A DNA stretch of 64,000 bases, taken from Paragonimus skrjabini miyazakii (Eukaryota; Platyhelminthes; Trematoda; Plagiorchiida; Troglotrematidae). The position numbers and the translations under genes were made by a program. This document shows, in pieces, positions 1 to 11,524 of the stretch (position 1 is its first letter; each line of letters starts with the position of its first letter). The stretch is from positions 6,687 through 70,686 of the forward strand of contig JTDE01002890.1 in assembly GCA_014338405.1 (NCBI GenBank), given 5' to 3'. The notes under the pieces were generated by a model. The model saw only the letters and a program-made list of their open reading frames with translations, did no database searches and was not told the DNA's origin.

Positions 1-1135
1 ACACCTACTCGCGGTAATCTTTCATAGCTAATGAAATTTGTTCCCAGTGTTCTTTAGGTTCCCTCACCTGAATCAATCTGGGCAGTTTGTTCACCAGTGC
101 TTTCCAGTAAGCGTTCTTTTCATTCTTGCTGGAATATCAGTTAAGTTGCTCTTAAGGTCGTGCTGCTGCCAATTTATTTATTAATAGTAGGTTAAACATG
201 ACGCCCAAACTGTTTGACTTCATTCGTGCTAGATTTGGTGTGGATATCCTACAATCCGTTACGTTTCTTACATTTACGAATTTATGACCTCAAGACAAGT
301 GACAAAACAAAATGAGCTTAAATAACGGCATATGCCAAGTCCAGGTGGTTGCTCCTAAACGCAGGAAATTCTTTAACAGAATGATGCCGTTCATAACTTG
401 TTACTGTGTGATCGAGTTGTGTTTGTAGTTGAGATGCACAGAGCAGTCTCCATGTAACACAGCGCCTCTTCCTGTGTTGGGATGGATTACCCGAAATATA
501 AAGACCGTGAGATGAGCACAGCTGTAACGGTCTTTCGCGACTTTTCATTACGTTGTGCCTGGAACCCGAACACACAGTGTCTAGCCGTCTCTCGTCTGGA
601 GCGAGACGATCTAGTGGGGTCCTAAATTCGTCGGCTAGCGAAGGGAAGTTAGTTTCGCCTCCTTCAGTTGGTCGATTAGGAAGTCGTAGAACACATCCTT
701 GGTGGTATCCAAACAACCGCTCGCTGGAGTGTATGCCGATGCAGTGATAACACATTGCCTCTGTGATTCGTGTTGATTGGCTTTAATCAGTGTATTCAGT
801 CTGACGTCACAAAAAGGACAGATCACCGGAATCAAATCGAACAAACATTGCTCTGCTTCTGGACTCAGTTAGATTTCCGCTCCAGCTTGATCATGAGATT
901 TCGGTTTGCTGTCGTCAGAGACCTGGAAGGAGAAGAGTTTGGATCGTCAGTTATCTAGAAGTAAACTCAAGTGAATAACGATGCTAAAATCTTAGACTCG
1001 AGGTTCAAACACGCAGCACACATCAAGCTCCAGACTTGACAGTATACTTGCAAATACATCTTACAGGCCATCTTTTTGGACAGTGCGGGCATTGAAAGCA
1101 CCAATCTTTACCAATCGTTTTAGTTTTCGAAGGTA
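1..1135 (-). mobile_element. RTE-like non-LTR retrotransposon, endonuclease (EN) part, decayed
   Basis: Read on the minus strand, three frames joined by frameshifts give an apurinic/apyrimidinic-type endonuclease of a non-LTR retrotransposon, the enzyme that nicks target DNA. The N-terminal EN motif VKIGAFNART lies near 1080-1125, a CVITASAYTP segment near 715-755, the GLYIS...RKRRCVTWR block near 440-520, and TQLDH near 403-420. A stretch reading EHWEQISLAMKDYRE at about 15-60 fits the linker that follows EN in RTE-like ORF2, so the element continues past the left edge of the window. The usual SDH catalytic motif near the EN C-terminus reads LAY here (about 325-345). With that loss, the frameshifts and the stops (two in-frame near 880-960), the copy is dead. 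Assignment to the RTE-like group rests on recognising the family pattern, not on a search. Confidence 0.8.
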
Positions 1136-3527
1136 GCTATTAACTGAGCGCACTGGGAAGGTGAAAAACGTTGAGAGTACAATAATAGAAAAACTGGCAA
1201 TGAACAAATGTTGTCACTATCAAGAAAACTGCAACATTTTGGCTGTTTATGCTGCGGAAGAAGAATGACTTGATGGACCTCACCCCCGAATCTCTGACTG
1301 AAAAGTCTACTCTCGAGACAATGGAAGATAAGGTTATCTTAGGGACCAGTGACTTTTGTGGCGAGGGACTTGCCTAGCTTGACGGCTTGGTGAATACAAC
1401 ATTGACGTCTGATTTTGATCACTGCTGTCATCAAAGATTGTTCTCTGGGATGCATCATACTTCTAAACGTTACTTGATGTTTTTCAACTGTAGTGAATAA
1501 TACTTCACAAGTCACAGTCAACCGTAGAACCATCGCAATGCCTTTTTGTTCAACGAAACGTTTTCTAACCCCCATCTTTTTTATTCAAAAGACAGCAGTG
1601 CTGCGACTGCAAAATAATTCGGTCGCATATTCGTAAGATCATGCCTTACTTACTGAGCACACATACACGGGTAGTAGTGCAGCGTACATACTTACATCTT
1701 GGTCATTTTTTGGCAAGGTGTAGGCACCTTGATGTTGAATGTTTGAATACAGACGTAGCTATTTTTTCAGTAGTTAGGTCACTTCCAGTCCCCTTCTTTT
1801 TTCTTCCTTCTTCCTATACGGGGTTTTCAGTGTTTCCCCATTCTTCTTGATTACATAGTAGTTAAGCGTCATTGTGAACCACTGATGTATTGCTTTCTAT
1901 GATGAGGACGATACAAACCTATAAGTACATCTACTTTCCATCTGAATAATTTCCCTTGACCTATCTAACAAGGTTGCTCCGGGTCATTTCAAAGTCGTGG
2001 TCAGTCTTGCCCTCTGAATGGATGCAGTGAATAAGCCCGACCACTACATCTATTTAAACAAATGTATATAAGCTCGTAATCAATCCATTATCAGACTAGA
2101 TTAACACTGACCTAAGTGCGAACAGAAAACATTTTCTATATTCCGGAATGATCTAGTTCCTACGGCGTTGTTTCTTAAACATTTTGGTTCGTTTTGGATC
2201 TGACCACAGGTCTGAACGCAAATTTCTGACGATTACCAAATTATCATATCTTCCAGAATTTTGACTTGCGGTTTGGAAAAATTCAATCGAAGAATTTGAA
2301 CGGCTCCATGTAGTGGGTGTTATCAGGCCGATTTGTGTATAAAAAATCAAGTCGTATTTTCGATGACTACACCAAAAAACGGCTTACTGTCGACATCAGT
2401 GAAATAGGGCGATATGTAGTCTCGTTCCAGTTTTTAATTAACTCGCTCAAAACAACGTGAATCTTTATTTATTTATTGAATTCAAACCTTGGTAATTTTA
2501 AGTAACGTTGTAATAGAAGCGACACAGCCGAATGTGCTGCGATTTACCACTGATCGTTTGGATGTATAAACTAGTTAGTGGTAGAAAGTGTTGTACGGTC
2601 GACAAAGTTGTCATTAACTTCTAAACGTCGGGGAAGTCATTTTTTAAAGGTACGTTTTACTATTACGCAAGGCCAAAACGAGTAGTGTAGTATACTATAT
2701 CGAGAGTAATATACAGTTTTATTTCCCCGGAAGGTGCTGGCAAACTGACGTGTATACTACATTGCGTTGACATTATAACGACCCTAATTCTTTATTGCTT
2801 ACCACGTTAGAGTTCCAGTTGTCATTTATACTCTTTTGTTGCGAAATTTTGTATGTGCTTAAACGTTTTTTGAACAAGTATGGGATACCGACAAGTACTC
2901 CGCGCACTTTACTCGCGCTGCACGCTGACCTACCGTTCTGAGATGTTATCGTTTCGTTTCATTGCTCGCTGGTTTTTACAACGACTTTGCATGTTTACAA
3001 TATACTTCGCGTTTACTAACTGCGTTATTCTCAACCGGTCCTCTTCGGTTCGCTTGATTTTACAAAATGGTGAGTCCATAGAATCGTACAATGTAGTGTG
3101 TGTTCGAGTTTGGTGAATTTTTTTCATCTCGCCATATTAGGTTTCCAGTGCCACGCCTTCCCCGCAATACGCCAAACTTTGTTAGCGATATCTTACTAAG
3201 CTGAGCAGCTGATCGTTATGAGTTGACTGAACAAACATTTCTTGAAGAAACACAGCCGTCCGGGAAAATGCGTCACGAACAACCGTTCCGCAAGTTACAG
3301 TTGAGTGACCAGAAGCAATCAGTTATTTTTTGAGACATGCGGCATGCAGTGAGTGAATCCCAGTTACCAGAGTGTAACTTGCAATAGATGTGGATGCAAT
3401 GGCTTCCTGAGTATACAAGGGACCGCTGTCCGTGTTATCCTCACGTCCGCTGGGTTTCTGATCAACTTCGACTGACGCCATACGTGAAAGTTTTCGAAGC
3501 CTGGCACCTTCGTCATTAGTTGGGGAG
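1136..3527. other. No supported gene
   Basis: Nothing recognisable was found on either strand. The open frame at 1339-1575 (minus) matches no family I know. A CpG-containing patch at about 2880-3069 ends in ATG followed directly by a good splice-donor consensus (GTGAGT, 3070-3075). It is treated as a speculative first exon in the findings. Confidence 0.5.
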
Positions 3528-4583
3528 ATGGTTACCCACAATAATCTTGCGGATAGTTTTCTGGTCACAAAGGACGTCGAAATAGCAGTCCTGCTTATGT
3601 CCCCTGACGAACGTCGTAAACACATCCCATCGGAATCAAACGTCGAGATAGATCTTTTTGCCGTCAATAAGTGTATCAGGTCGCTTTCCAAAATTCCTTT
3701 GGCGCGTACACGATTGTCGTCCAGACCAGAAACTTGCGGTCTTTGTCAGTCCCATGAGATGTACGATGAGAACGCTAGACGATGCCGATCCCCATGCAGC
3801 CATCGGGGTAACAAAGAACCACCGTGTTACAGCGACGACAGCCATAGGCTAGTGATGAACCGGTCACCTGTTCTTTCTGACATAATTTACCACCAGAATG
3901 TACTTCTTGTCTGATACAGGAGCAAAGGTTAGTGTTAGACTGTATTCGGCAATGGATCCGCAATTAGAATCTGGCACAACACTTCGAACTACAAGCGGCA
4001 TGTTCACTAGAATCTTCAGCTATCGACTGTTGAGTTTAATCCTTGGTCTTTGACGTGATTTTCGCTGGGTTTTCCTTGTAGCTGATAATCCTTTCTCTAC
4101 TACTGGTATCGACTTCATCCAACATTTCGGTTTGTCAGTCGACTCACATTGATAGCCTCTAATGTGTATTTTGGCAAAACTGGACGTTCGGGGTAAACTG
4201 TCACACACGGCTGTGACCAGTCCAAAGCTATCCGACCCAACAGTTTGCGAGCTTTATGAGAAGCATTTACTCAGGTTCTCTCAGCTGATCAAACCTGCTA
4301 TCGAAGTATCGGCCGCGACAACCGATGTCACGCATCACATTGTCAAACGAAGGCGGCCAAGTTAAAGTCATCCACTTCGCTTAACTTTCAGTAAGCTAAA
4401 GATTACCCGAGCCGAGTCTGAGCATATGTTTCAACTTGATATTATCCGTCCACTCATTAGTCCGCAGATGTTGTTGTTGCACATGTTGCCTAAAAAGATG
4501 AATAACGACTGGCGCTCGTGTGAAGGCTACCGAGCATCAACCAACGCAACTGCTCCCGACAGGTATCCATTTAAACAAATTAA
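3528..4583 (+). mobile_element. Ty3/Gypsy LTR retrotransposon relic (CsRn1/Boudicca-like): Gag finger, protease, RT start
   Basis: This is the only clear plus-strand retroelement in the window. Gag C-terminus: at about 3730-3800 a finger reads C-x2-H-x9-C-x3-C (CQSH...ARRC...C), the CHCC type of the fluke CsRn1/Boudicca clade rather than the usual CCHC knuckle. Protease: LSDTGAKVSV with the catalytic DTG at 3913-3921, followed by TTGIDFIQHFGLSVD at about 4100-4140, which matches the conserved (I/L)GADFLxHFGLxVD flap-distal motif. RT N-terminus: TDVTHHIVK near 4324-4350, IIRPLISPQ near 4440-4466 and MLPKKMNNDW near 4480-4512, ending at DRYP near 4558-4570. Several frameshifts and in-frame stops separate these blocks. 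The RT breaks off where a SINE begins, and its catalytic half, RNase H and integrase are absent. No LTRs were found by eye. Confidence 0.85.
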
Positions 4584-4775
4584 AGGTCACCTACAATTGG
4601 TCGCAGCTGTCGCATCCCCATAGAAATTCCAATCGGTTCCTTTCAAAAAGAGGCACTAGACTTGGTTTCGGTTTTGTTCAAGCACTTCATTGGTGCATAT
4701 CCTTGCTACGATCGGGCCTAGAACTGCTGTCACGCTTTCATGAGGTAAGGGCGACATCACCAACACCACCGTAAC
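4584..4775 (-). mobile_element. SINE copy A, tRNA-derived, Sm-alpha-like, inserted in the Gypsy relic
   Basis: On the minus strand this has the same order as the copies at 42.6 and 49.8 kb: a B-box-like GTTCTAGGCC, then a hammerhead region ending in GTC-TAGTGC, then the 3' tail complementary to ggtcgcagctgtcgcatccc. The 5' (A-box) part is hard to align beyond about 4770, so the copy is truncated or strongly decayed there. It abuts the last recognisable RT residues of the Gypsy relic. Confidence 0.7.
4653..4696 (-). ncRNA. Hammerhead ribozyme relic in SINE A
   Basis: Compared with the intact pattern (stem I GCACTA/TAGTGC, core CTGANGA, stem II, GAAAC, GTC), this copy keeps TAGTGC, the GTC cleavage triplet and GAAAC. 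The 5' core reads ATGAAGT instead of CTGANGA and stem II (GCTTG/AAACC) no longer pairs, so it is predicted inactive. Confidence 0.5.
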
Positions 4776-4914
4776 ACAAATTGATCCAACCAATTCAGAC
4801 CCAACGCGACCTCTGTTTTTTGTTAATATGATTTCGATTACACTAATCCTGAGGACGGCCACTCGAAGCGGTTGAAAAGGCAAATATTACGGCTTGTTGA
4901 TAACGTTTGTTTCT

Positions 4915-4990
4915 TCTCAGTTCATTCATTAAAAACGTGTTAACCGTGACGTTCAAATTGTTTGATTTTATTTGTACTGAATTTGATGGG
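4915..4990 (-). repeat. Dispersed repeat, shared with about 180-245
   Basis: The block around gtgacgttcaaattgtttga resembles the block around atgacgcccaaactgtttga at about 198-217, in the same orientation and with matching flanks. The first copy lies in the EN-RT linker of the RTE-like element, so this is probably a second fragment of the same family, separate from the RT part that starts at 5006. Confidence 0.5.
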
Positions 4991-5005
4991 AGTATTTTCT
5001 AACAC

Positions 5006-5960
5006 ATCATCATCACCGTCATAGACAACAATAAATCAGTGGTTCACACTGATGTTTAACTACCATACAACCAACCATACAGCTTTCTTACGGCTTTCAC
5101 TGCCACGCGTCATTAAATTCACTCACTTCATAGACAACTCGGCCAAACGACGACAACATTCACGCCACTAAGCTCGATTGGCTGCCATATCACCTAACGT
5201 CTTAAGCCACCCACTTCGTGATTCGTGAGGGCCCTAACCTGGGAGACGGACCCCATTTACAATGGCCAATCCCTTCGTAAACAGTTTCATTTATCCACGC
5301 CAAGTCATCATCTGTCCATCTCACACGTTGCGCCAGTCGGCTGCAGCGTCGGCAAACAGTGCTCGGTGTGGCGAACGACTAGCTGGCATCATTAGTAAAT
5401 GACCTAACCATCTACGTCTGTGTGAACGTAAAGAGTGAACGAAAGAGCTCGTTTTACAATCAATGTCAAACACACGATTCCTAACCTCTTCGTTAGCTAC
5501 TCGCTGATGCCACCTGATACAAGCGATTGAACGCAGACATCGGTGGTCTAATACATGAAAACGGTTCACGTCTTCTACCGTGAACGGCCAAGTTTCGCCG
5601 TCGTAAAGTAATACAGCCCTAAATATCGCTTCATATATGTGACCCTTAAGCTTCAGAGAAATATCTGTCTGTCGCTAGAGGTGTCCTAGGTTAACGAATA
5701 CTGCCTTAGCTCTGGAGGTATGCGCTTCTGTATCATTCCCTACACTTTATCTACCGCTGATGTAGTTTCCCAAGTACACAAACCAGTCAACGACTTCCAC
5801 GACCCCTTTATCTAACATTAAATCTACGTAATCACAGCAGTTTTACAGAAACACTTTGCACTTTAATCCTGCAAAATGCATTCTGAAGGGTTTAGCAGAA
5901 CGCGAAATGGCGTTTAGCATTGTTTTATTAATTCTGGCTAAGTGATTCACAGCCAGTTCA
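5006..5960 (-). mobile_element. RTE-like non-LTR retrotransposon, C-terminal RT part and 3' end
   Basis: On the minus strand, from about 5960 down, short blocks follow the order expected after the RT catalytic motif in RTE-like ORF2: AKPFRMHFAGLKCKV (about 5845-5900), DWFVYLGNYIS (about 5765-5800), AVLLYDGETWPFTVEDV (about 5565-5620), LDHRCLRSIACIRW (about 5510-5550), RRRWLGHLLMMPASR (about 5380-5425) and LKTLGDMAANRA (about 5175-5215). The 3' end is a CATCATCATCAC run at 5006-5017 (ATG/GTG repeats on the coding strand), typical of RTE tails. An open frame of 82 codons survives at 5321-5569, with stops and shifts around it. EN and the catalytic RT motifs are absent, which gives a 5'-truncated copy. 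Confidence 0.88.
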
Positions 5961-8900
5961 CCTGTTAATGTACAGCAAGTTGGGTTCGAGGGCCGCACTT
6001 TTTTCATGTCCCGCCCAAGCTATCTAAGAGATTCCAGCCATCCCTGTTCAGTTTTTCTCCATCAGCGTACTATCCTACTGTTACTTTCTTGGATGTCCTG
6101 TCCTGCCCTACTTCAGTTTAACAGTAAATTAAAAAACATAGACCTGAGGTATGCATTCTATGTGACCAAGTACTTATATTTTTACTATCAGCTGGAACTT
6201 TTGTTGATATCAAATTCTCAGAGTTGCATCAGTCTTACAATATGCATAGAAATTGAAATCAACAATTCGCCTCCTGTAATGTTCGGTTATAGCTGGTCTT
6301 TTGTTGAAATGAGACCAAAGCACATAGATAGCACGACAGTACTACCGATTCTCGTGTTTTGTTATATCTGCCGTGTTGTTCGTACTCGGTCGATTGAGCC
6401 AACTTTTTTGGACGAGTCTTAGGATTTAAACAGTTTTTTTTGTACATGTAGTGAATTTCCAATAAACCGTCATCTTAACTAATTGATTAACAAGCTATTT
6501 AGGTCAAGCAACCAAATACTTCTGTGAATTATGTTGACGAAACGGTAGTTGACTGAAAACTTCAATAGACCACTTCGGGAGAAAAATTTTAAGCACACCC
6601 TGCATTACTCACCCAGCGATTCTTACGTCTTTCTACTCTACGTGAACATTCAAAACAATGGTTGAAAACGTTCTCAAGTTTGACATCAAATTGGGCACAG
6701 CTATTCTCGTATATGTTTTCCTCCATCTCCTTTTATACTTGTAATCTAACAATTTTCATATATACTTCCACCTAATTTATTAATTTTTATTCCTGGATAT
6801 TAGTAGTTGCGCTATTCGGAATCAAAATAAGCGTTCTTGATTTGTGGTACTCATACGGTTTATTTTTGTTGATTGGAGACTCAAGGATGCTGCGCGATAG
6901 CACTGGTTCTATGCCTCTACCGCTTCACGACTGCAAACATGACCCTCTGATATTACTTCATAAAAGTCGCATATAAGTGTACTTTTTTAATGCTTACCAA
7001 TCTAGAACAGCTTCATTACGTGTTGACGTGTTCCGTCATGCATGCACAGCAGATTGTGCTTTCAAGCGGCTCCCAGGTTCCCAGTTAGCTTATGGGGTTA
7101 GCGAAGGGACTGACGTTATGTGTCCTTCGATTACCATTGGTTGCAAGTTGTTACCACAAATTTTGCGCCTATCAGTTGTGTAAACAGTTCTGACGGTCTG
7201 CCGAGTGGTAATTTTTGCTTGGGATGCCACCTAGCCTCCTCGCAGTTATTACGGTTTTTCCTTAAGCTACACCTCTTTTTCTGGTAGTTTGGAAGATATA
7301 GTAAATTCTGGCGAATCTCAGTTTAAGACTGACGTTTGGCAACATCCATGTTTGGCTTAATAAATCATACATGTGTACTGATAATTTGTGAAATACGTGG
7401 TTGCTATCAGTCGGACAATCGCTTTAAAAAAAATTGAGAGCTTAACGGCTTGTAGGTCTGAAGTGGTTTAATGTCCGCGGTAACTTCTTCTCATCACGGA
7501 GATTATTTTTGCACAATTGGGCTTGCATGCCTTTGGTAACTGGCAACTTTCCAACATTTGTTCGAAATTTTTTGGGTTAAGATACGTCCGAAATAGAACA
7601 ATCGTACCTCAGTCTGTCTGATTCACATCACTGCTTGATCATGCAAGGTGACGTACTTGACTTGCTATACGACAAACGTAAAATGCTTGACACGAGCGAA
7701 CAAATTAGTACATGCAAAAAGGTTTATGATAGAGCTCTGTGGTTGGTCTTTGAATTAACGTACGACTACATGAATTAAGCATCATAGATGACCGAACTGC
7801 AATTACTTTCTTGCTGTCGATCTTGAGAATTAGTGTTGCGATACACTGACATCCTGATCTTATCTCATCAACTGCCTGGAACCTACAATCTGGATATGTC
7901 CATCAATTTGCATTGCAAACACTGTCATTATACTCAATCATCGCATCGATAGAGAGCGAAAATCCGTATCGGGAAACGTCTGGCAGATGACTCAAAAAAT
8001 AGCTGAATATAGAATCCTCATTGGGGAAGCTTTGAGACTACCGTTGAAACTATCGTGATCCACATGAATTTATCAACTGATGTGATGCTATCGATGTGTG
8101 CTTGTGATAAGTGTTCTTAAATGATTGATCGTGTCAAGAGCATGCTGATGGTAATTCGCCTTTTGACGGTGGGACAACTGCCACAACAATGGGGAGAAAA
8201 TCTCAAGTTATAAATCTATGCGATATTTCCGTATTATATATTTTGGTTCTATAACATAAGTTGATCATTCTAGATCTTGGTGGAACTTCATACTAAAGGC
8301 GCACCGCCTATGACCAATCTAATCTTGGTGATAGTGCCACTTCTCGGTTCCAGGCAGACATGTCCGTTGGACAAGGTTGTATTGTTAGATAAGCAAACAT
8401 TCAAGTAAGTAAAACAACAGTGTCTCTTCTGGGTCTTAGTGTCATAGTCTACAAATTCATGCATTGTAAACCACACTGTAAACTGGAATGTGTATATACC
8501 TATGCAAGATACAGGTACAATTATGATAAAAACGAATTCAGTGTTAGTAACTTCCGAATAAAATCTTTGGCGGTGTACTGTTCAACTATTATTTGTAATT
8601 ACCCCAGTGATTGAATAAAACAATCCAGCATGTCTATTTGCGGTAGATTACATGACGGCATTCATGAAATGATTTCCGCACAAGAAGTCAAGATGATTTG
8701 ACGGGGAATTTCAGCAACAAATTTATTTTCTTCTACTTTCAAATCAGCTGTGGTATCAAATCCGCAGCTGATACCAGCTTTTAGTCATCTCGTGAATCTT
8801 CTGCAGCAGGTGCATCCTCGAAGATATGTGCGAACCCTTCTAATGTCATGGCAAACCGGTCACCTCTATGGTTTTCAGCTGTTGTAGTATTTTTTCATTA

Positions 8901-11395
8901 CATAGTCCCAGAGTTGACGGAAGTGATGCACAGCTGTAGAACAGTTGAGTGCACTCACGGCATCTCTTACTTTTTAACGTTTGTCTGAGAGGTTTATGTT
9001 GTACGAGAATTTGCTAATGTGTAAATCTGAGGAGATGCATGTAGTATATCACTTCGAAGGCTGGCTATTCCCTGACTAAGTGCCTAGGGTCTTTCAGTGG
9101 TACTCGGGGAAACTCGATCAATTGACTGTGTCGCATTCCCCATTCTATCTACTGAAAAAGTAGAATATTTTACATAAACAGCCTCAAATTTTCTCTCAAG
9201 TCAATGGACAAAGTTCAATGAGTAAAACTTATTTGGTTCGCTCTTGGTTTGGTGCGTTGCTGCTTGTATGTTGCTATGGTGTATGTATTATGCTCTAAGG
9301 TCTACTCAACGGCATTGGTACAGTGAGATCTTCACACCATGTTTGTGGGTTAAGCGTTCTTGTTATATTAACTAGCGTAGTGCATTCCTGTTTGGGTGTC
9401 CGTATTTTGTACACACGGTCTGTCTAGTTGCGTTGTCAGCAAGGTTGGTTAACACTCGTTTGTATGTCGTAGGACCGGTCCTTTGGTGGAGGAGGGGGGG
9501 CGCACTCACAACGGTTTGGCTGGGTCACAGTTGATAAAAAATATCTTAGCCAAAATTTCCTTATGGATCTCCACTTAACCATCAACAGATATGCGTTTTA
9601 ACTACCGTAAGCACGTATTTTATTAGAAGACAACGTAACAGTTGCAGGACATTTTTCAATCCGGTGTGGACACTATTGTATATTATAACTTCTGTTGGTT
9701 TAATTTTAAACTTATAAGGGTTCCAGTCAAAGATTAGATTCCGTTTAATCGTACAGCATGTTTAACTCGATTTTTAAAATTGCTCTAGGCTTCAAGTAGC
9801 CAGTTGTTTGGATGATTTTTAAAGAGTTCGGTTTTGAAGTGAACTCAAGTTATTTGTTTAAGGTGAAGTGAAACTTCGCGTTGGAAAGCACAAAAAGCCG
9901 ATGTCACTTGTGAATGACCACTTTATTGCCACTACGCTTGGTGCTCACTTTTCCTCTCATCCTCAGTTTGGTTTATTGTGAGTCCTCAACCGATCCGTGT
10001 GATGAAACTTGTTTGCCTTCGAGCTAGATTGATTTTACTCAGATCTCGGTTTGCTTTGAAGTTTGACAAGGCTCCATTTTTATTCAAATTTGATCGAAAA
10101 CAAGGCAACGATTGTTCGCGATGCCGTGTAGACGACAAAAAGTTATCCCGTCAGCTCAGGATAGTCAATCATCTCCTCTACTATGGCGCTGTTGTCGGTG
10201 AAAACTTAAAATCATATATGTTACATTGTTTAAAGTAAATATATTTGTTATACTAAATAGTCAGAAAACTAACTGTGACGTTGATTTATTTTAACTGTAA
10301 TAACGTACATTATTGTTGTATATTTTCAACTTAGCGCAAACAGACAGCGGATTCAAAAAATGGTGTTTTTGTTCAAGAAATTATTGGCTAATTTTGTTAA
10401 CGATGCACGCACTGGGGAGCCTGTAGGGATCTTTTTATTTATAATGAATTAAAAGGAGTAGTTACTCAGAGATGACAGCAAATTCATATGTTTTTAAAAG
10501 ATTCGGTTGTGGAAGATTTAACCTTCGTCTGAATCTGAACTAGACGCAGTATGCTCCTGTTTCCACGCCGCATACTCTGTATCAACTGTGCTGCGCCGCC
10601 GTTGATCGTGAAAAGTCCGTCATACCGGTTTATTTTCGAATTAGCTGGCGGACTACAGAGAGATAGCTGTGCGGTGTACAGCACTTAGGACCATGTGTAA
10701 TATTTTTAAGCTCTTTAAGTGGCTTCAAAACTCTTTCAGGCTAACGTGTACTGCGGTTTTAGCGGTGGGTTTGGAACCAGTCAAAATTTAGATTTCTTTG
10801 GGTGTTAGTGTATTCTTCTCGCACTATATCCGTGGTTTATACTAATGGTCAACCGTTATGCAATGGTAGGAAGAAAGCCTAGCTTATGGATTCAAGGAAG
10901 AGTATACTGGACTTGTTTCAAATACCTCTGCGTCTAAACATAAACAGATTAAGGTGCCTTCATTTTGTTAACTACAATTCGAACTACTGTTGATAACCAG
11001 ATGGCATTTGGCAAACAGTTTTCATTGTCTTGCTTCATTACCAGTTGTCATCATATCACAAGGCACTCAGTTATGGAGCAACAGTACGTACTTCATTGAA
11101 TCAAATAGAATACCATCTTTCTTGGAAATTCCAACTGAACTTTAGGTGAATCACAGGACATTCAGTCGCGAGCTGACCTTGACCTTCAGCTGCTAACTCA
11201 CTTATGGCTGCCTCAATTTCCTTTGGCTCAGATACCATTCGATCACTTGACTCAGCAAAGAAAGCGTGATGTTATGAACGGTGGGTTGTCATCTGCAATA
11301 TCATCTAAGTAGATGCATTTTGCAGTTTGGATAATCCTTATTAACGAGACCCCGTTTCCAACCTTCTTATTGTATACCTATCGGCTTCATCTGGT
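5961..11395. other. No supported gene
   Basis: This is AT-rich sequence with scattered short frames. The longest is 138 codons at 6006-6422 (plus); it has no recognisable domain, is hydrophobic in a composition-driven way, and is not called. The frame at 8288-8476 (minus) is open for 62 codons without flanking splice sites I would trust. A G-run (9485-9500) is noted as rejected. No repeats related to the other families were recognised. Confidence 0.5.
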
Positions 11396-11399
11396 GTGC

Positions 11400-11520
11400 G
11401 AGACTGATTAAAAAAGAATACGGCCGACATTTGCAATGTGCTTTACATCTTGAGCCTTTATTGCCTACGCTTCTCAGCCGTAAAGTGAAGCTGATCTGAT
11501 TGTGGTCCTCTAAGTACGGC
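11400..11520 (-). mobile_element. Short RTE-like RT relic
   Basis: The minus-strand translation contains ASLYG-stop-EA-stop-AIKAQDVKHI. This fits the conserved LYGxEAWxIxAxDVxxL segment that precedes the FDHRCLR block in RTE-like ORF2. Two stops fall inside it and similarity fades immediately downstream. It is too short for a family assignment beyond RTE-like. Confidence 0.4.
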
Positions 11521-11524
11521 CATT

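Noticed and set aside
3323..3691. 122-codon minus-strand frame
   Set aside because: It is antisense to the Gag part of the Gypsy relic, which explains the openness.
6006..6422. 138-codon plus-strand open frame
   Set aside because: No domain, low-complexity hydrophobic content typical of AT-rich chance frames, and no splice or start context.
9485..9500. G-rich run as a possible G-quadruplex
   Set aside because: Only one long run with two short G tracts before it; no clear four-tract arrangement.
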